A stretch of DNA of 64,000 nucleotides, from the NCBI RefSeq assembly GCF_900090315.1, contig NZ_FMHZ01000002.1:3636501-3700500 (forward strand), given 5' to 3'. How positions within the stretch are numbered: position 1 is the stretch's first letter; every line of letters starts with the position of its first letter. The notes beneath the pieces were generated by a model that was not told where the DNA came from, made no database searches, and saw nothing but the letters and a program-made list of their open reading frames with translations. Made by a program: the position numbers and the translations under genes. Origin of the DNA: Micromonospora citrea (GTDB taxonomy: Bacteria > Actinomycetota > Actinomycetes > Mycobacteriales > Micromonosporaceae). Below are positions 32,320 to 41,546 of this stretch, one piece after another.

Positions 32320-35300
32320 TCAGGACGCCGCGCCGTACCGGTAGGCGCGCAGGATGGTCTGCTTCACGGTGTTGCCGCTGCCGTCGCCGGCCGCGGCGCG
32401 CAGCGAGACGAATCCGCTGCCCGCGGGGTGTCGCACCAGGGCCGCCCCGTTCACGATCTTCGCGTCGGCCCAGGTGGCGCCGTCGTCGTAGGAGACCTCG
32501 ACGGTCAGCGTGCGGATCCGGCCGACCTGCGCCCCGGGCTGGGCGGCGACGGTCACCGGCACGCCGAAGGGCTGCCCCGCCGGCGCGGTGTGCCGGTCGT
32601 CCAGCTTCGGCGCGTACCGGACGCTCCACAGCGGAAGGGCGGACCAGCCGTCGACGTGCGCCGACCGGAACGTCCAGGTCGCGTCGATCCGGGTGGAGAG
32701 GGTGTACGGCGCGCCGCGCTCGGCGCGGGTCTCCAGGCGGTACGCCGCCTCCCCGGCCGGGACGGTGAAGGCGCCCTTCCCACCCCGGTCGGACTCGCCG
32801 ACCTTGACTCCGTTCCGATGGAGGACCGTGCCGCCGGAGTCCCCGCCGAACCGCACGTTGCCGGCGGCGTCACTGTGCATCGGCAGGTCCACCGAGATCG
32901 TGTCGCCGTCCCGGACCACGCCGAACCACGTGTTCAGCCCGCCGTGCACGGGCTTCACCAGGGCCGGCCCGAACACCGCCTGGTTCCAGGTCCGTCGGTG
33001 GGTTCCCGGCGCGTGGTGAACGTAGGGCTGGCTGAGGGTGCCCATCGGCTCGTCCGCGCTGGTGTGTTCGGCGATCGCCGAGCGCCACTGGACCCCACCC
33101 TCGGTGGTGTAGTAGTGGGTGACGCCGGCCGGCAGGGCGTAGCGGATGCCCGTCGCGCCGGAGACCCGCTCCTGCCCGGGCCGGCGGCTGGTGGCGTACC
33201 AGTAGCCGTAGGTCCCCTCCTCGGCGGAGAGGTGCCGGGTCGACACGGCCGCCAGGTCGCCCGGGCTGACGGTCCGCCGCACCCCGGAGAGCATCCGGCC
33301 CTCGACGTAGTGGGCCGTCGAGTAGGTGTACGGGCTGTTCGCCGTGCTGCCGTCCGGTCCGACCTCGGCCCAGGTGCCCTCGAGCTCGGAGACGAAACCG
33401 TCGGCCGGTGCGGTGTCGCCGACCTGGGCGGTGTGGAGCCGGGAGAAGTCGCCGCCGAAGATGGCGACCCCGCCCTGCAGCAGGCCCTGCGACGTCTCCT
33501 GGGTGTATTCGATCTCGGCGTGCACCTGGGTGGCGTCGGGCCGTGGCACGGTGACCGCGCTGGCCTTGCCGAGTCGTGCGTCCAGGGTGATCGTCTTCGG
33601 GCCGGTCACCGCCAGCATCGGCTGCGTCAGCAACGTCAGCTCGGCCTCGCCGTCGCCGTCCTGACCGAAGAAGAAGCTGTCCATCAGGTACCGGCCGGCC
33701 GGAATCCGCACGGTCGCGGTGCCGTCGGAGCCGCGCCCGAAGGCTTCGCGCGAACTGCCGTCGTTCAAGCCGCGGAAGCTGGTCTGGTGGTCGCCGGACG
33801 GCGCGCCGTCGCGGCCGATGTGCCGCAGCGTCACGTCGTAGCTCTCGACCTCCCTGTCCACCGCGAGCGGGACTCGTACGCCCTGCCCCTCGCCGGTCGC
33901 GATGAGCGCGCCGGTGAGCACACCGTCCGGGCCGGCCACCCTGGTGTCGACGGTGACGGTGACCGTGGCGTCACCGCCGGCCGGCACGGTGACGGTGGCC
34001 GGGTCGACGGCGAAGGTGCCCGCCGCGGCCGAGCCCCTGTCGACGGTCAGCGCCAGGGTGACCGGCGTGGCCCCGGAGTTGCGGTACGCGACCTTCCGGG
34101 TCAGCACCTCGTCGTCCTGGTGCGGCCAGAGCTGGGTGCCGAAGCTGAGGCTCGACGGTGTGGCGGCGACCGTCCGGGTGAGCGCCTCGGCCACGTCGAG
34201 GCGGCCGGTGCCCTGCTCGAACGGGGTCGTATCCGTGGCCGGTCTCGCCGAGGCCATCAGCGTCGCCTTGAGCTGCCCGGCGGTCCAGTCCGGATGCCGC
34301 TGGGCGAGGATCGCCGCCGCCCCCGCCACGTGCGGCGTGGCCATCGAGGTGCCCGACAGCGGCACGTACGCGTCCCCGGGCGCGCCGAGATCCGTGGCGT
34401 CCCTGCTCCGGGCAGCCGTGATCGCCACGCCGGGGGCGGTGATGTCCGGCTTGAGGCCGGCGTCACCCAGCCGAGGGCCGCGGCTGGAGAAGCCTGCCAG
34501 CTTGTCGGACTTGTCGACCGCGCCCACCGCCAGTGCGGCGTCCGCGCTCGCCGGTGAGTTGACCGTCCGGCTGCCCGGACCGTCGTTTCCGGCGGCGATG
34601 ACGAACAGCGTGCCGTACCGGTCGGTCAACGTGTTGACCGCCTGCTCCAGCGGGTCGATCCCGGGGCTGTCCCAGCCGCCGAGGCTCATGTTGACCACCT
34701 TGGCGTGCTGCTCGGCGGCGGCCCACTGCATGCCGGCGAGGATCCACGACTCGGGACAGCCGAAGGAGGCGCACACCTTGCCGTCGATGAGCTTGGTGCC
34801 CGGGGCGACGCCCCGGTACCTGCCGCCGGAGGCCGATCCGCTGCCGGCGATGGCGGAGGCGACGTGGGTGCCGTGCCCCACGAGGTCGCGGCCGTCCTCC
34901 TCACCCTCGGTGAAGTTGGCCCGGGCGGTCACGGTCGCGGCCAGGTCGGGGTGGGTGTCGTCGATGCCGCTGTCCAGCACCGCGACGGTCACCCCCGAGC
35001 CGGTGTACCCGGCCTGCCAGGCGGCCGGCGCGCCGACCTGGGGCACGGAGACGTCGAGGGTGGGCTGACGTACCCCGTCGAGCCACACCTTGCGCACGGA
35101 CGCGGCCAGGGTGCGGGGTGCCTTCGACCCACCGGTCAGGCCCCGCCAGAACGCGCTGCCCTGGCGCCGGTCCTGTCGCAGCGCTGTCGCGTTGAGCTTC
35201 GGCAGTTCGCGGTCGACCCGGGCCCCGGCGGTGGGCACCGCTCCCTTCGCCCGGTCGCTGGTGACGATCAGCGGCAGGTCCGTCCTGCGGTCGTCGTAGC

Positions 35301-35652
35301 CGTACCTGAGCAGGGTGGTCACGTCGAACAGACGTGGGTCGAGCTGTCCGGCGCCGAGCAGCGCGACCGCGTCGGCCGGAATGACGCTCAGGCGGCCGTC
35401 GACCCGCCGGGTCTGGAACGCCATCCCGGCACGCCCCGCACCGGGTTGGATCGTGTACGCGTCGTCGTGCACCAGGGTCACCCGGTCGCCGGTCACCAGG
35501 GTCACCGTTCGGGGCGCGACCCTGGCCGTCGGCGCGCCGTCGACAGTGGCGGCGCCGACCGGCGCGGGTGCCGCCAGCAGTCCGGCGACGACCGCCGCGG
35601 TGGCCGTGCCACCGGCCGTTCGTCGCAGTCGCCGCATGGAGTTCCTCGTCAT
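32320..35652 (-). CDS. Secreted S8 subtilisin-like serine peptidase (large)
   Basis: 1110 residues from ATG 35652. Twin-basic signal peptide (MRRLRRTAGGTATAAVVAG...LLAAPAPVGAA region), propeptide, then the subtilase domain: catalytic Asp227 in VAVLDSGIDDTHPDL, His260 in GHGTHVASAIAG, and Ser436 in SGTSMATPHVAGA, with the oxyanion Asn in VIAAGNDGPG. After about residue 490 there is an Ig-like beta domain and a long C-terminal part of unknown fold. It is exported and probably degrades protein outside the cell. It lies 7 bp after the CU044_5270-type gene on the same strand, so cotranscription with that ECF module is possible. Confidence 0.93.
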   Translation of the reverse strand: MTRNSMRRLRRTAGGTATAAVVAGLLAAPAPVGAATVDGAPTARVAPRTVTLVTGDRVTLVHDDAYTIQPGAGRAGMAFQTRRVDGRLSVIPADAVALLGAGQLDPRLFDVTTLLRYGYDDRRTDLPLIVTSDRAKGAVPTAGARVDRELPKLNATALRQDRRQGSAFWRGLTGGSKAPRTLAASVRKVWLDGVRQPTLDVSVPQVGAPAAWQAGYTGSGVTVAVLDSGIDDTHPDLAATVTARANFTEGEEDGRDLVGHGTHVASAIAGSGSASGGRYRGVAPGTKLIDGKVCASFGCPESWILAGMQWAAAEQHAKVVNMSLGGWDSPGIDPLEQAVNTLTDRYGTLFVIAAGNDGPGSRTVNSPASADAALAVGAVDKSDKLAGFSSRGPRLGDAGLKPDITAPGVAITAARSRDATDLGAPGDAYVPLSGTSMATPHVAGAAAILAQRHPDWTAGQLKATLMASARPATDTTPFEQGTGRLDVAEALTRTVAATPSSLSFGTQLWPHQDDEVLTRKVAYRNSGATPVTLALTVDRGSAAAGTFAVDPATVTVPAGGDATVTVTVDTRVAGPDGVLTGALIATGEGQGVRVPLAVDREVESYDVTLRHIGRDGAPSGDHQTSFRGLNDGSSREAFGRGSDGTATVRIPAGRYLMDSFFFGQDGDGEAELTLLTQPMLAVTGPKTITLDARLGKASAVTVPRPDATQVHAEIEYTQETSQGLLQGGVAIFGGDFSRLHTAQVGDTAPADGFVSELEGTWAEVGPDGSTANSPYTYSTAHYVEGRMLSGVRRTVSPGDLAAVSTRHLSAEEGTYGYWYATSRRPGQERVSGATGIRYALPAGVTHYYTTEGGVQWRSAIAEHTSADEPMGTLSQPYVHHAPGTHRRTWNQAVFGPALVKPVHGGLNTWFGVVRDGDTISVDLPMHSDAAGNVRFGGDSGGTVLHRNGVKVGESDRGGKGAFTVPAGEAAYRLETRAERGAPYTLSTRIDATWTFRSAHVDGWSALPLWSVRYAPKLDDRHTAPAGQPFGVPVTVAAQPGAQVGRIRTLTVEVSYDDGATWADAKIVNGAALVRHPAGSGFVSLRAAAGDGSGNTVKQTILRAYRYGAAS

Positions 35653-35659
35653 CGACGCG

Positions 35660-36889
35660 TCACCGCCGCTTCTGCTCAGGGGTGACGGCCGGCGGGGCGT
35701 CGTCGGTGTGGGTCACGCTCACCACGACCATGTAGCTCATGAACGTCCCGGGCCCCTTGGGCGCGGAGCCCGTGCCGAGGTCCCAGGACTCCTCGGCGAG
35801 CGCCTGGCCGGTCCGGTGGTCGATGATCAGCCGGGTCTGGGCCCAGTTGCCGCCGTCACCCTTGCGGGCGAAGGCGACCGCCATGCCGGCCCGCCCTCGC
35901 TGGTCGGTGACCGCGCCGAGCGAGGTCACCCCACGGACGTCGGCGAGCATCCGGTACGCGGCAGCCCGCACCTCGGACGACACCGGCAGGTCGAAGACCA
36001 GGTTCTTGGCGCTCAGGAAGAGGTTGAAGTCGGTGGCCGACTCGATATCGCTGGCGTTGAGGCGCTTGAACAGCCATGCCTTCAGCTTGGCCGGGTCGGT
36101 GGGCACGTCGGCCAGGCCGGCCGCCGTGATCGGGCCGCCGGCAAGGTAGTACGTCTCCCTGCCGTCCGCGCCGGTGGAGCCGCGTCCCTTTGCCGTGCGC
36201 GCGGCCGGCTCCGGCCTGACGGCCCTGCGGACGAGTTCCGGCCCTGGCGTGCCGCTGATGACCGTCGGCTCGCTCTGGGGCGGGTCCGACGGCTCGACCC
36301 ACCGCGTCGGCGAACCGTCCGCCTGCCAGGCCGCCCGGTCGTCGGCGCTGAACGGCGCGGCGCCGAGCTCACGACTGGCGGAGACCGCGACCTCGCTCGG
36401 CGACGTCGGGTGCCAGTCGCGGAGGATGGTCCGGCTCACGACGCGGTAGCGCCGATCCTTCGGGCCGACCTCGAACAGGCTGCCGTGTTCCCGTTCGACG
36501 ACCCGGTAGCGGCCGTCGGTCGTGGCGTCGGCGGTGCCGCTCCGCTCGGCGGCGACCAGCAGCACCTCGCGGGCGGTACGCGGGGCGGGGCCGTCGGTGG
36601 CCGAGGTGGGGGCGGCCGCCGGTGCGCTGACGGCGAGCCCGCCCTCCGGCCCGGCCCCGCCATCGGTGCCACCGACGGTCAGGAAGACCGCGCCCGCGGC
36701 CACCGCCGCCACGGTCGGTGCGACGCCGGCCAGGACCAGGCGGCGGGTCGGTCGGCGTGCCGCCCGGCCGGCCGCCGGCTGCGGGTGGGCGGTGAACCGG
36801 GCGGGGTCCGGCCGGGAGCCGGGTTCGGGGTCCAGCCGGCGCGGACGTGCGCCGGCCAGCGTGGTCATCTCGTTCCGTGGTGTGGTCAT
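35660..36889 (-). CDS. CU044_5270-family membrane protein
   Basis: 409 residues from ATG 36889, overlapping the sigma gene stop by 4 bp. A basic N-terminus (about 1-48, AAGRAARRPTRR) and one membrane helix (LVLAGVAPTVAAVAAGAVFL). The exterior has PRTAREVLLVAAERS, YRVVSRTILRDWHPTSPSEV, LKAWLFKRLNA and a final NWAQTRLIIDHRTGQALAEE. This matches the CU044_5270 family, commonly encoded after ECF sigma genes in actinobacteria and possibly acting as an anti-sigma or sensor. No zinc-binding anti-sigma motif is seen. Confidence 0.85.
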   Translation of the reverse strand: MTTPRNEMTTLAGARPRRLDPEPGSRPDPARFTAHPQPAAGRAARRPTRRLVLAGVAPTVAAVAAGAVFLTVGGTDGGAGPEGGLAVSAPAAAPTSATDGPAPRTAREVLLVAAERSGTADATTDGRYRVVEREHGSLFEVGPKDRRYRVVSRTILRDWHPTSPSEVAVSASRELGAAPFSADDRAAWQADGSPTRWVEPSDPPQSEPTVISGTPGPELVRRAVRPEPAARTAKGRGSTGADGRETYYLAGGPITAAGLADVPTDPAKLKAWLFKRLNASDIESATDFNLFLSAKNLVFDLPVSSEVRAAAYRMLADVRGVTSLGAVTDQRGRAGMAVAFARKGDGGNWAQTRLIIDHRTGQALAEESWDLGTGSAPKGPGTFMSYMVVVSVTHTDDAPPAVTPEQKRR

Positions 36890-37443
36890 CGGCTGTACTC
36901 CTCGGTGTGAAGGGCGATCGGGCTACGACTGGCGACCTGGGGTGTTCCGCCGAGGGCCTCGCGTAGCCGTTTCCTGGCTCGGTGCAGCCGGACGAAGAAG
37001 GTGGCGCTGGAGCAGCCGACGACCCGGGCGGCCTCCCGGCTCGACAGCCCGTGCCAGGCCACCAGGGTGAGCAGCTCCCGGTCGTCCTCGCTGAGCCGGG
37101 CGAGGGCGGCGAGCACCCCGGCCCGTTCCGCCACCCCGGTCGCCACGTCGTCGCTCGCCTCGTCGACCCAGGCCCGCAGCTCGGCGGCGAGGCTGGCCTG
37201 CCGGTCCTCGTCGCGGTAGCGCTCGCGTACCGCGTTGCGGGCCACGCCGAGCAGCCAGGGCAGGGGCGCCGCCGGCATCGTGGCCAGCTTGCGCCACGCG
37301 ACGAGGAAGGTCTCGCTGGTGATGTCGTCGGCGAGCTGGCGTCCGACCCGGCTCACCGCGTACGCGTACACCTGTGCGTGGTGTGCGGTGTACATCGCGG
37401 TGAACCGGCTGCTCGCTTCAGCATCGGCTTCGGCTGCTGTCAA
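36886..37443 (-). CDS. ECF RNA polymerase sigma factor
   Basis: 185 residues from TTG 37443, chosen because AAGGAGTGGGAGCC gives a ribosome site and no ATG/GTG lies in the open stretch just upstream. Region 2: YTAHHAQVYAYAVSRVGRQL, ADDITSETFLVAWRKLATMP; PLPWLLGVARNAVRERYRDE is the usual linker; region 4: LSEDDRELLTLVAWHGLSSR, then EAARVVGCSSATFFVRLHRA. The TFFVRLHRARKRL helix is the typical ECF turn. It is coupled by 4 bp to the CU044_5270-type gene. Confidence 0.9.
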   Translation of the reverse strand: MTAAEADAEASSRFTAMYTAHHAQVYAYAVSRVGRQLADDITSETFLVAWRKLATMPAAPLPWLLGVARNAVRERYRDEDRQASLAAELRAWVDEASDDVATGVAERAGVLAALARLSEDDRELLTLVAWHGLSSREAARVVGCSSATFFVRLHRARKRLREALGGTPQVASRSPIALHTEEYSR

Positions 37444-37651
37444 TGGCTCCCACTCCTTCGTGATTGCGCGGGAAGGTGCGCCGTCACCGAGAAGCGAGCG
37501 GAGGAACCGAATTCTTACCGACGAGACACGAGAGGCACGAGGCTCACGGGTGGGACCGCCGCCGTGGGCCGCGCGCCACCGGGCCGCCCGTCCTCGGAGA
37601 CCGGTGCGGCGGGCCCTCACCTACGAGGCGTCGACAACGCCTTCCGGCACC

Positions 37652-38374
37652 TCAGCGCAGCGAGGCGCGGGCGGAGAAGGCGATGCTGGCGAGGAGGAAG
37701 CCGCCGTTGACGATCGTGAACGCGACCATCACCCAGAGCGCGAGGGCGGGGGCGAAGATCAACACCAGGCCGGCGGCGAAGATCACCGCGCCGTAGTCGC
37801 GGACCAGCTTCACCAGGCGTACGGGCAGCGACGTCGACGTGACCATGCTGGCCGCGTTCGGACCGGCCTGCATCACCGAGGTGACCAGGTTGACCATCCA
37901 GGTGCCGGCGAAGACCGCGACCAGCCAGCTCGGCGTCGACGGCTCCTGCGCCACCGCCGTGGCGGCCAGCGCGGCGACCAGGGCGATCTGGGCGGCCACG
38001 TCGCAGAGCACGTCGACCCGGGCACCGGCCGCGCTGCCCTGCCCGGTCACCCGGGCGAGCTGACCGTCGGCGCAGTCCAGGGCGTACGCGACCTGCCAGC
38101 CGACCAGGGCCAGCAGACCGACCGCCCATGCGGGCACGTCGCCCGCCGCGACCCGGCCGGCGAGCGCGACCACGGTGACCGAGGTGGCGAGGCCGAGCAC
38201 CAGGTTGGTGACGGTGAGCGCGGTCGGGCGCAGCCCGAGGCGCTGGGCGACGAGCGCGAAGACCGCGCCGAGCCACTGGCTGACCGATTCGCTGAACAGG
38301 CCGCCACCCCGGTTCACCCGGTGGAAGTCGGCGACGGTGGGGCGGGGCTCAGCCAAGGTGGTCGCGGATTGCAC
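37652..38374 (-). CDS. CDP-alcohol phosphatidyltransferase family protein
   Basis: 240 residues from GTG 38374, overlapping the dehydrogenase gene by 26 bp. The CDP-OH motif D-x2-D-G-x2-A-R-x8-G-x3-D-x3-D is seen in DCADGQLARVTGQGSAAGA plus RVDVLCD. About six helices (LTVTNLVLGLATSVTVVALA, IALVAALAATAVA and others). The family moves a phospho-alcohol from CDP to an acceptor alcohol in the membrane. With the two genes upstream it likely uses a CDP-polyol made by the nucleotidyltransferase; the acceptor is unknown. The product is probably a phospholipid head group or an envelope polymer. Confidence 0.9.
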   Translation of the reverse strand: MQSATTLAEPRPTVADFHRVNRGGGLFSESVSQWLGAVFALVAQRLGLRPTALTVTNLVLGLATSVTVVALAGRVAAGDVPAWAVGLLALVGWQVAYALDCADGQLARVTGQGSAAGARVDVLCDVAAQIALVAALAATAVAQEPSTPSWLVAVFAGTWMVNLVTSVMQAGPNAASMVTSTSLPVRLVKLVRDYGAVIFAAGLVLIFAPALALWVMVAFTIVNGGFLLASIAFSARASLR

Positions 38375-39416
38375 CGGCGTAGTCTGCCAGCCGCTCCCGG
38401 ATCTCGGTAGGCGACATCGCCAGGTGTTCGAGGACGGTGTAGCGGTCCGGCCGGGTTCGTGGCGCGAACTCGACCGCCTCGGCGAACTGCTCGTCGGTGA
38501 GCCCGAGGCCCGCCGGGCCGGTGGGCAGGCCGTGCCGGTGCAGGCAGCGGGCCAACTGGCCGAACCGCTCCAGGTCTCCCCGCAGGAAGGTGCAGAACAG
38601 CGCGCCGACGCCCGCCTGCTCGCCGTGCGAGCCGGTGCCGGGGAAGAGCCGGTCGATGGCGTGCGAGATCTCGTGGTCGCCGCCGCTCGCGGGGCGGCTC
38701 GACCCGCAGATCGACATCGAGATGCCGCCCAGGATTAGCGCCTCGGCCAGCGTGGTGAGGAAGCCGTCGTCGGTGATCTTTCCGGGGTGGTTGATCAGCG
38801 CCTCGGCGCCCGTGCGGGCGAGCGTCACCGCCAGGCCGTCGATGGGCTCGCCCCGCACCTGGTGGGCCAGCTCCCAGTCGGCGCAGGCGCTCAGGTTGCT
38901 CACCGCGTCGCCGATGCCGGCCTGGGTCTGGCGGTCCGGGCCGTTCTCCACGAAGTCGAGGTCGACCATGACGGCGATCGGGATGTGCACGCCGTAGGAG
39001 CCCTTGCCGCCCTCGTGGGTCAGCGAGGCCACCGGCGAGGCGATGCCGTCGTTGGCGAGGCTGGTCGCCACGGTCACCATCGGGATGCCGTACCGGGTCG
39101 CGGCGTACTTGGCGGTGTCGATGGTCTTGCCGCCGCCGATGCCGACCACCGCGTCGTAGTTGCGGCGGCGCAGCTGGTCGCCCAGCTCGTTGGCCGAGTC
39201 GAGGCTGCCCCCGACCACCGTGAAGACGTCGGCCGAGCCCAGGCTCGGCCGGCACAGCTCGACGATCCGCTCGCCCTGCCCGGGCCCCACCACCACGGCC
39301 ACGTCCCCGCCGGCGGAGATTCGCCGGTCGGCCAGGAGCGGCCCCAGGTCGGCCACCGCGCCCCGCCGCACCTCGATCGCGAGCGGGGTGTTGACGGTAC
39401 GGGCTAGTAGTGGCAC
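38349..39416 (-). CDS. sn-glycerol-1-phosphate dehydrogenase-like enzyme (Fe/Zn alcohol dehydrogenase class)
   Basis: 355 residues from GTG 39416, overlapping the nucleotidyltransferase by 13 bp. NAD site GIGGGKTIDTAKYAATRYGI, then VATSLANDGIASPVASL, AGIGDAVSNLSACADWELA, and the metal-binding histidines in ASGGDHEISHAIDRL and SHGEQAGVGALF. These match the AraM/archaeal G1P dehydrogenase group rather than ordinary Fe-alcohol dehydrogenases. The family reduces dihydroxyacetone phosphate to sn-glycerol-1-phosphate. Bacterial members often sit in CDP-polyol pathways. Operon position supports that; actual substrate not proven. Confidence 0.85.
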   Translation of the reverse strand: MPLLARTVNTPLAIEVRRGAVADLGPLLADRRISAGGDVAVVVGPGQGERIVELCRPSLGSADVFTVVGGSLDSANELGDQLRRRNYDAVVGIGGGKTIDTAKYAATRYGIPMVTVATSLANDGIASPVASLTHEGGKGSYGVHIPIAVMVDLDFVENGPDRQTQAGIGDAVSNLSACADWELAHQVRGEPIDGLAVTLARTGAEALINHPGKITDDGFLTTLAEALILGGISMSICGSSRPASGGDHEISHAIDRLFPGTGSHGEQAGVGALFCTFLRGDLERFGQLARCLHRHGLPTGPAGLGLTDEQFAEAVEFAPRTRPDRYTVLEHLAMSPTEIRERLADYAGAIRDHLG

Positions 39417-40135
39417 GCGATCTCCCGCGCCCGGGCCAGGTCGGCGTGGTTGTCCACCTCGACCCAGGAGACGTCGCCGATCGGCGCCGCCCGCACCTCG
39501 CCGCCCCGATCGGCGAACTCCTGGTAGCCGTCCTCGTAGTAGAGGTTCGGGTCGCGCCGCCAGGTCGCCTCCAGCGCGTCGGCGAGCGCGTCGGCCACCT
39601 GCGGCTCGATCAGCGTCGCGCCGATGTACTCCCCGTACGCCTCGGCCGGGTCCATCAGCTTGGTGATCCGGGTGAGCTGGCCCGCCGCGTCGAAGGTGGT
39701 CTTCATCTCCTCCTCGGCCAGCGCCTTGATCGTGTCGACGGCGAGCAGGATGCCCGGGCCGCGCTCGGCCAGCAGGGTCTTCTCCACGCTCACCGGGTGC
39801 ACGGTGTCGCCGTTGACCAGCAGCACGCCCCGCGCGAAGTGCTCGCGGGCCAGCCAGAGCGAGTACGCGTTGTTCCACTCCTCGGCTTTGTCGTTGTGCA
39901 CCAGGGTGAGCGCGACGCCGTACCGCTTCTCCAGGTCGGCCTGCCGCTCGCGCACGGCGTCGGCCGCGTAGCCGACCACGACCACGATCTCGGTGAGCCC
40001 CACCTCGGCCAGGTTGCGCAGCGCGATGTCCAGGATGGTGGTGTCACCGTCCACCGGCACCAGCGCCTTCGGCAGGGTGTCGGTGTACGGGCGCAGCCGG
40101 CGCCCCGCCCCGGCAGCGAGCACCATCCCGATCAT
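39404..40135 (-). CDS. Nucleotidyltransferase (LicC/sugar- or polyol-phosphate cytidylyltransferase-like)
   Basis: 243 residues from ATG 40135 with GGGAGG 9 nt upstream. N-terminal nucleotide motif MVLAAGAGRRLRPYTDTLPK with ALVPVDG; LVNGDTVHPVSVEKTLLAER holds the metal-binding Asp; the end is EVDNHADLAREREIA, a LicC/MobA-like trait. It activates a sugar- or polyol-phosphate as the NDP (probably CDP) derivative. It heads a three-gene overlapping operon, whose order (activation, substrate synthesis, transfer) gives a full pathway. Confidence 0.88.
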   Translation of the reverse strand: MIGMVLAAGAGRRLRPYTDTLPKALVPVDGDTTILDIALRNLAEVGLTEIVVVVGYAADAVRERQADLEKRYGVALTLVHNDKAEEWNNAYSLWLAREHFARGVLLVNGDTVHPVSVEKTLLAERGPGILLAVDTIKALAEEEMKTTFDAAGQLTRITKLMDPAEAYGEYIGATLIEPQVADALADALEATWRRDPNLYYEDGYQEFADRGGEVRAAPIGDVSWVEVDNHADLARAREIACHY

Positions 40136-40214
40136 TGAGGCGTCCTCCCTCGTACGACTCCCGGTCACCGCTGGAGGATAGCCCCGCGTGGCGGTGCCGC
40201 TGTGGGCAACCGGG

Positions 40215-40985
40215 TCAGCCGGGCAGCGCCGCCAGGTCCGCCAGCACCGCCAGCCGCTCCTCGGCGGCCAGCACGGCGTACGGGCCGGCGGCCCGCCGGT
40301 CGGTCTCCAGTTCGATGGCGAGCCGCTCCGGCCCGGATGGCAGGGCGGCGACGCTGGCCGCGGTGTGCCCGGCGGCGGTCCAGGCGGCGGCGTGCGCGTC
40401 GGCGCGGTGGTAACGCAGCGTGCCCAGCCGGTTGAGCAGCAGCACCCCGGGCGGGGTGCCGTCCGGCTCGTGCGGCGGGGCCATCGCGGCGAACGCGGCC
40501 CCGGTGCCGGGCTCCTCCTCCTCGGCCAGCACCAGCGCGTACGCGAGCACCCGGCCGAGCGCCTCCACGAGCCGGAGCACCCGGTCGTCGTGCCCGGCCC
40601 ACAGCTCCTCGGTCACCTCGGCGTGCACCTGCCAGATCTCGGCGAGGAACGCCAGGCCGCGCTCGGTGGCGGAGAGCTCCCCGTCGGGACTGCGGTGGAT
40701 CATCCCGTACGCCACCTGCTTGTCCAGGGCCCGCCGGCACTCCACCGGGTCGCGGTAGCGGGTGACCGCCGTGAAGCCGGCCTCGTCGACCGTCCCGCCC
40801 GGCGCGGCGAGCCGGGTGCGGAACTCCAGCAGGAAGCCGGTGGCCGCCGGCCCGCCGTACCGCTGGCTCAGCTCGGCGCCGCCGCCGTCGCGGCCGGCGA
40901 GCATGCCGGCGACGAAGGCCCGGTCGATCGCCGGTGCGACGAGGCCGGCGAACCGGTGCGGCGCCAGCTCGACGGTGTCGTTCAC
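40215..40985 (-). CDS. Uncharacterised winged-helix-like protein
   Basis: 256 residues from GTG 40985, overlapping the Nudix gene stop by 4 bp (GTGA). I do not recognise the family with certainty. The middle (CRRALDKQVAYGMIHRSPDG, then ELSATERGLAFLAEIWQ) looks like a winged helix. The end RLGTLRYHRADAHAAAWTAA recalls the SCO6745-like group of actinobacterial proteins. No signal peptide or membrane segments. It is probably cotranscribed with the Nudix hydrolase, so a nucleotide-related role is possible but not shown. Confidence 0.7.
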   Translation of the reverse strand: MNDTVELAPHRFAGLVAPAIDRAFVAGMLAGRDGGGAELSQRYGGPAATGFLLEFRTRLAAPGGTVDEAGFTAVTRYRDPVECRRALDKQVAYGMIHRSPDGELSATERGLAFLAEIWQVHAEVTEELWAGHDDRVLRLVEALGRVLAYALVLAEEEEPGTGAAFAAMAPPHEPDGTPPGVLLLNRLGTLRYHRADAHAAAWTAAGHTAASVAALPSGPERLAIELETDRRAAGPYAVLAAEERLAVLADLAALPG

Positions 40986-41431
40986 AGACCGATCGAACGC
41001 AGGGCGGCGAAGGCTTCCTCCGCGATCCGCCGGATCAGGCCGTCGTTGACGTCGCGGTGCTCGTCGAGCAGGTCCAGCTCGTCGGCCGCCAGCCACCGGA
41101 ACTCGGTGTGCCTGCCCGCCTCCAGCGTCGGCCGGGCCAGGTCGCCGTCGACCCGGACGAGCCAGTCGCTCTCCAGGCGCTCCAGACCGTCGTCGGCGAC
41201 GTAGCGGTAGTCGCCGACGTGACCCAGCACGTGCGACACGGTCCAGCCGGTCTCCTCGGTCACCTCGCGGCGCAGCGCGTCCCCCACGTCCTCGCCCGGT
41301 TCGAGGTGGCCGCCGACGATGTCCCAACAATTGGGAAAAATGCGTCGGTCGGCGGACCGCCGCTGGACGAAGAGGCGGCCCTCGTCGTCGACGATCAGCG
41401 CGCCGGCGCAGCGCAGAGGCTCGGTGGACAC
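40982..41431 (-). CDS. Nudix hydrolase
   Basis: 149 residues from GTG 41431. Complete Nudix box: GHLEPGEDVGDALRREVTEE followed by TGW, matching G-x5-E-x7-R-E-U-x-E-E-x-G-U. LFVQRRSADRRIFPNCWDIV precedes it. Nudix enzymes cleave nucleoside diphosphates linked to another moiety; the WDIVGGHLEPGE style resembles small housecleaning hydrolases. Substrate unknown. It is followed by the winged-helix-like gene with a 4-bp overlap. Confidence 0.92.
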   Translation of the reverse strand: MSTEPLRCAGALIVDDEGRLFVQRRSADRRIFPNCWDIVGGHLEPGEDVGDALRREVTEETGWTVSHVLGHVGDYRYVADDGLERLESDWLVRVDGDLARPTLEAGRHTEFRWLAADELDLLDEHRDVNDGLIRRIAEEAFAALRSIGL

Positions 41432-41546
41432 GCCACGACAGTAGCGAGCGTCGGGGGGTCGCGGCGATGCCCGGTCTTGTCCCGGAAACATCCTGGGCGG
41501 ACCATGTCTCCTACCGGGTGCCGCCGTCCCACAGGGGTGATGCGTG

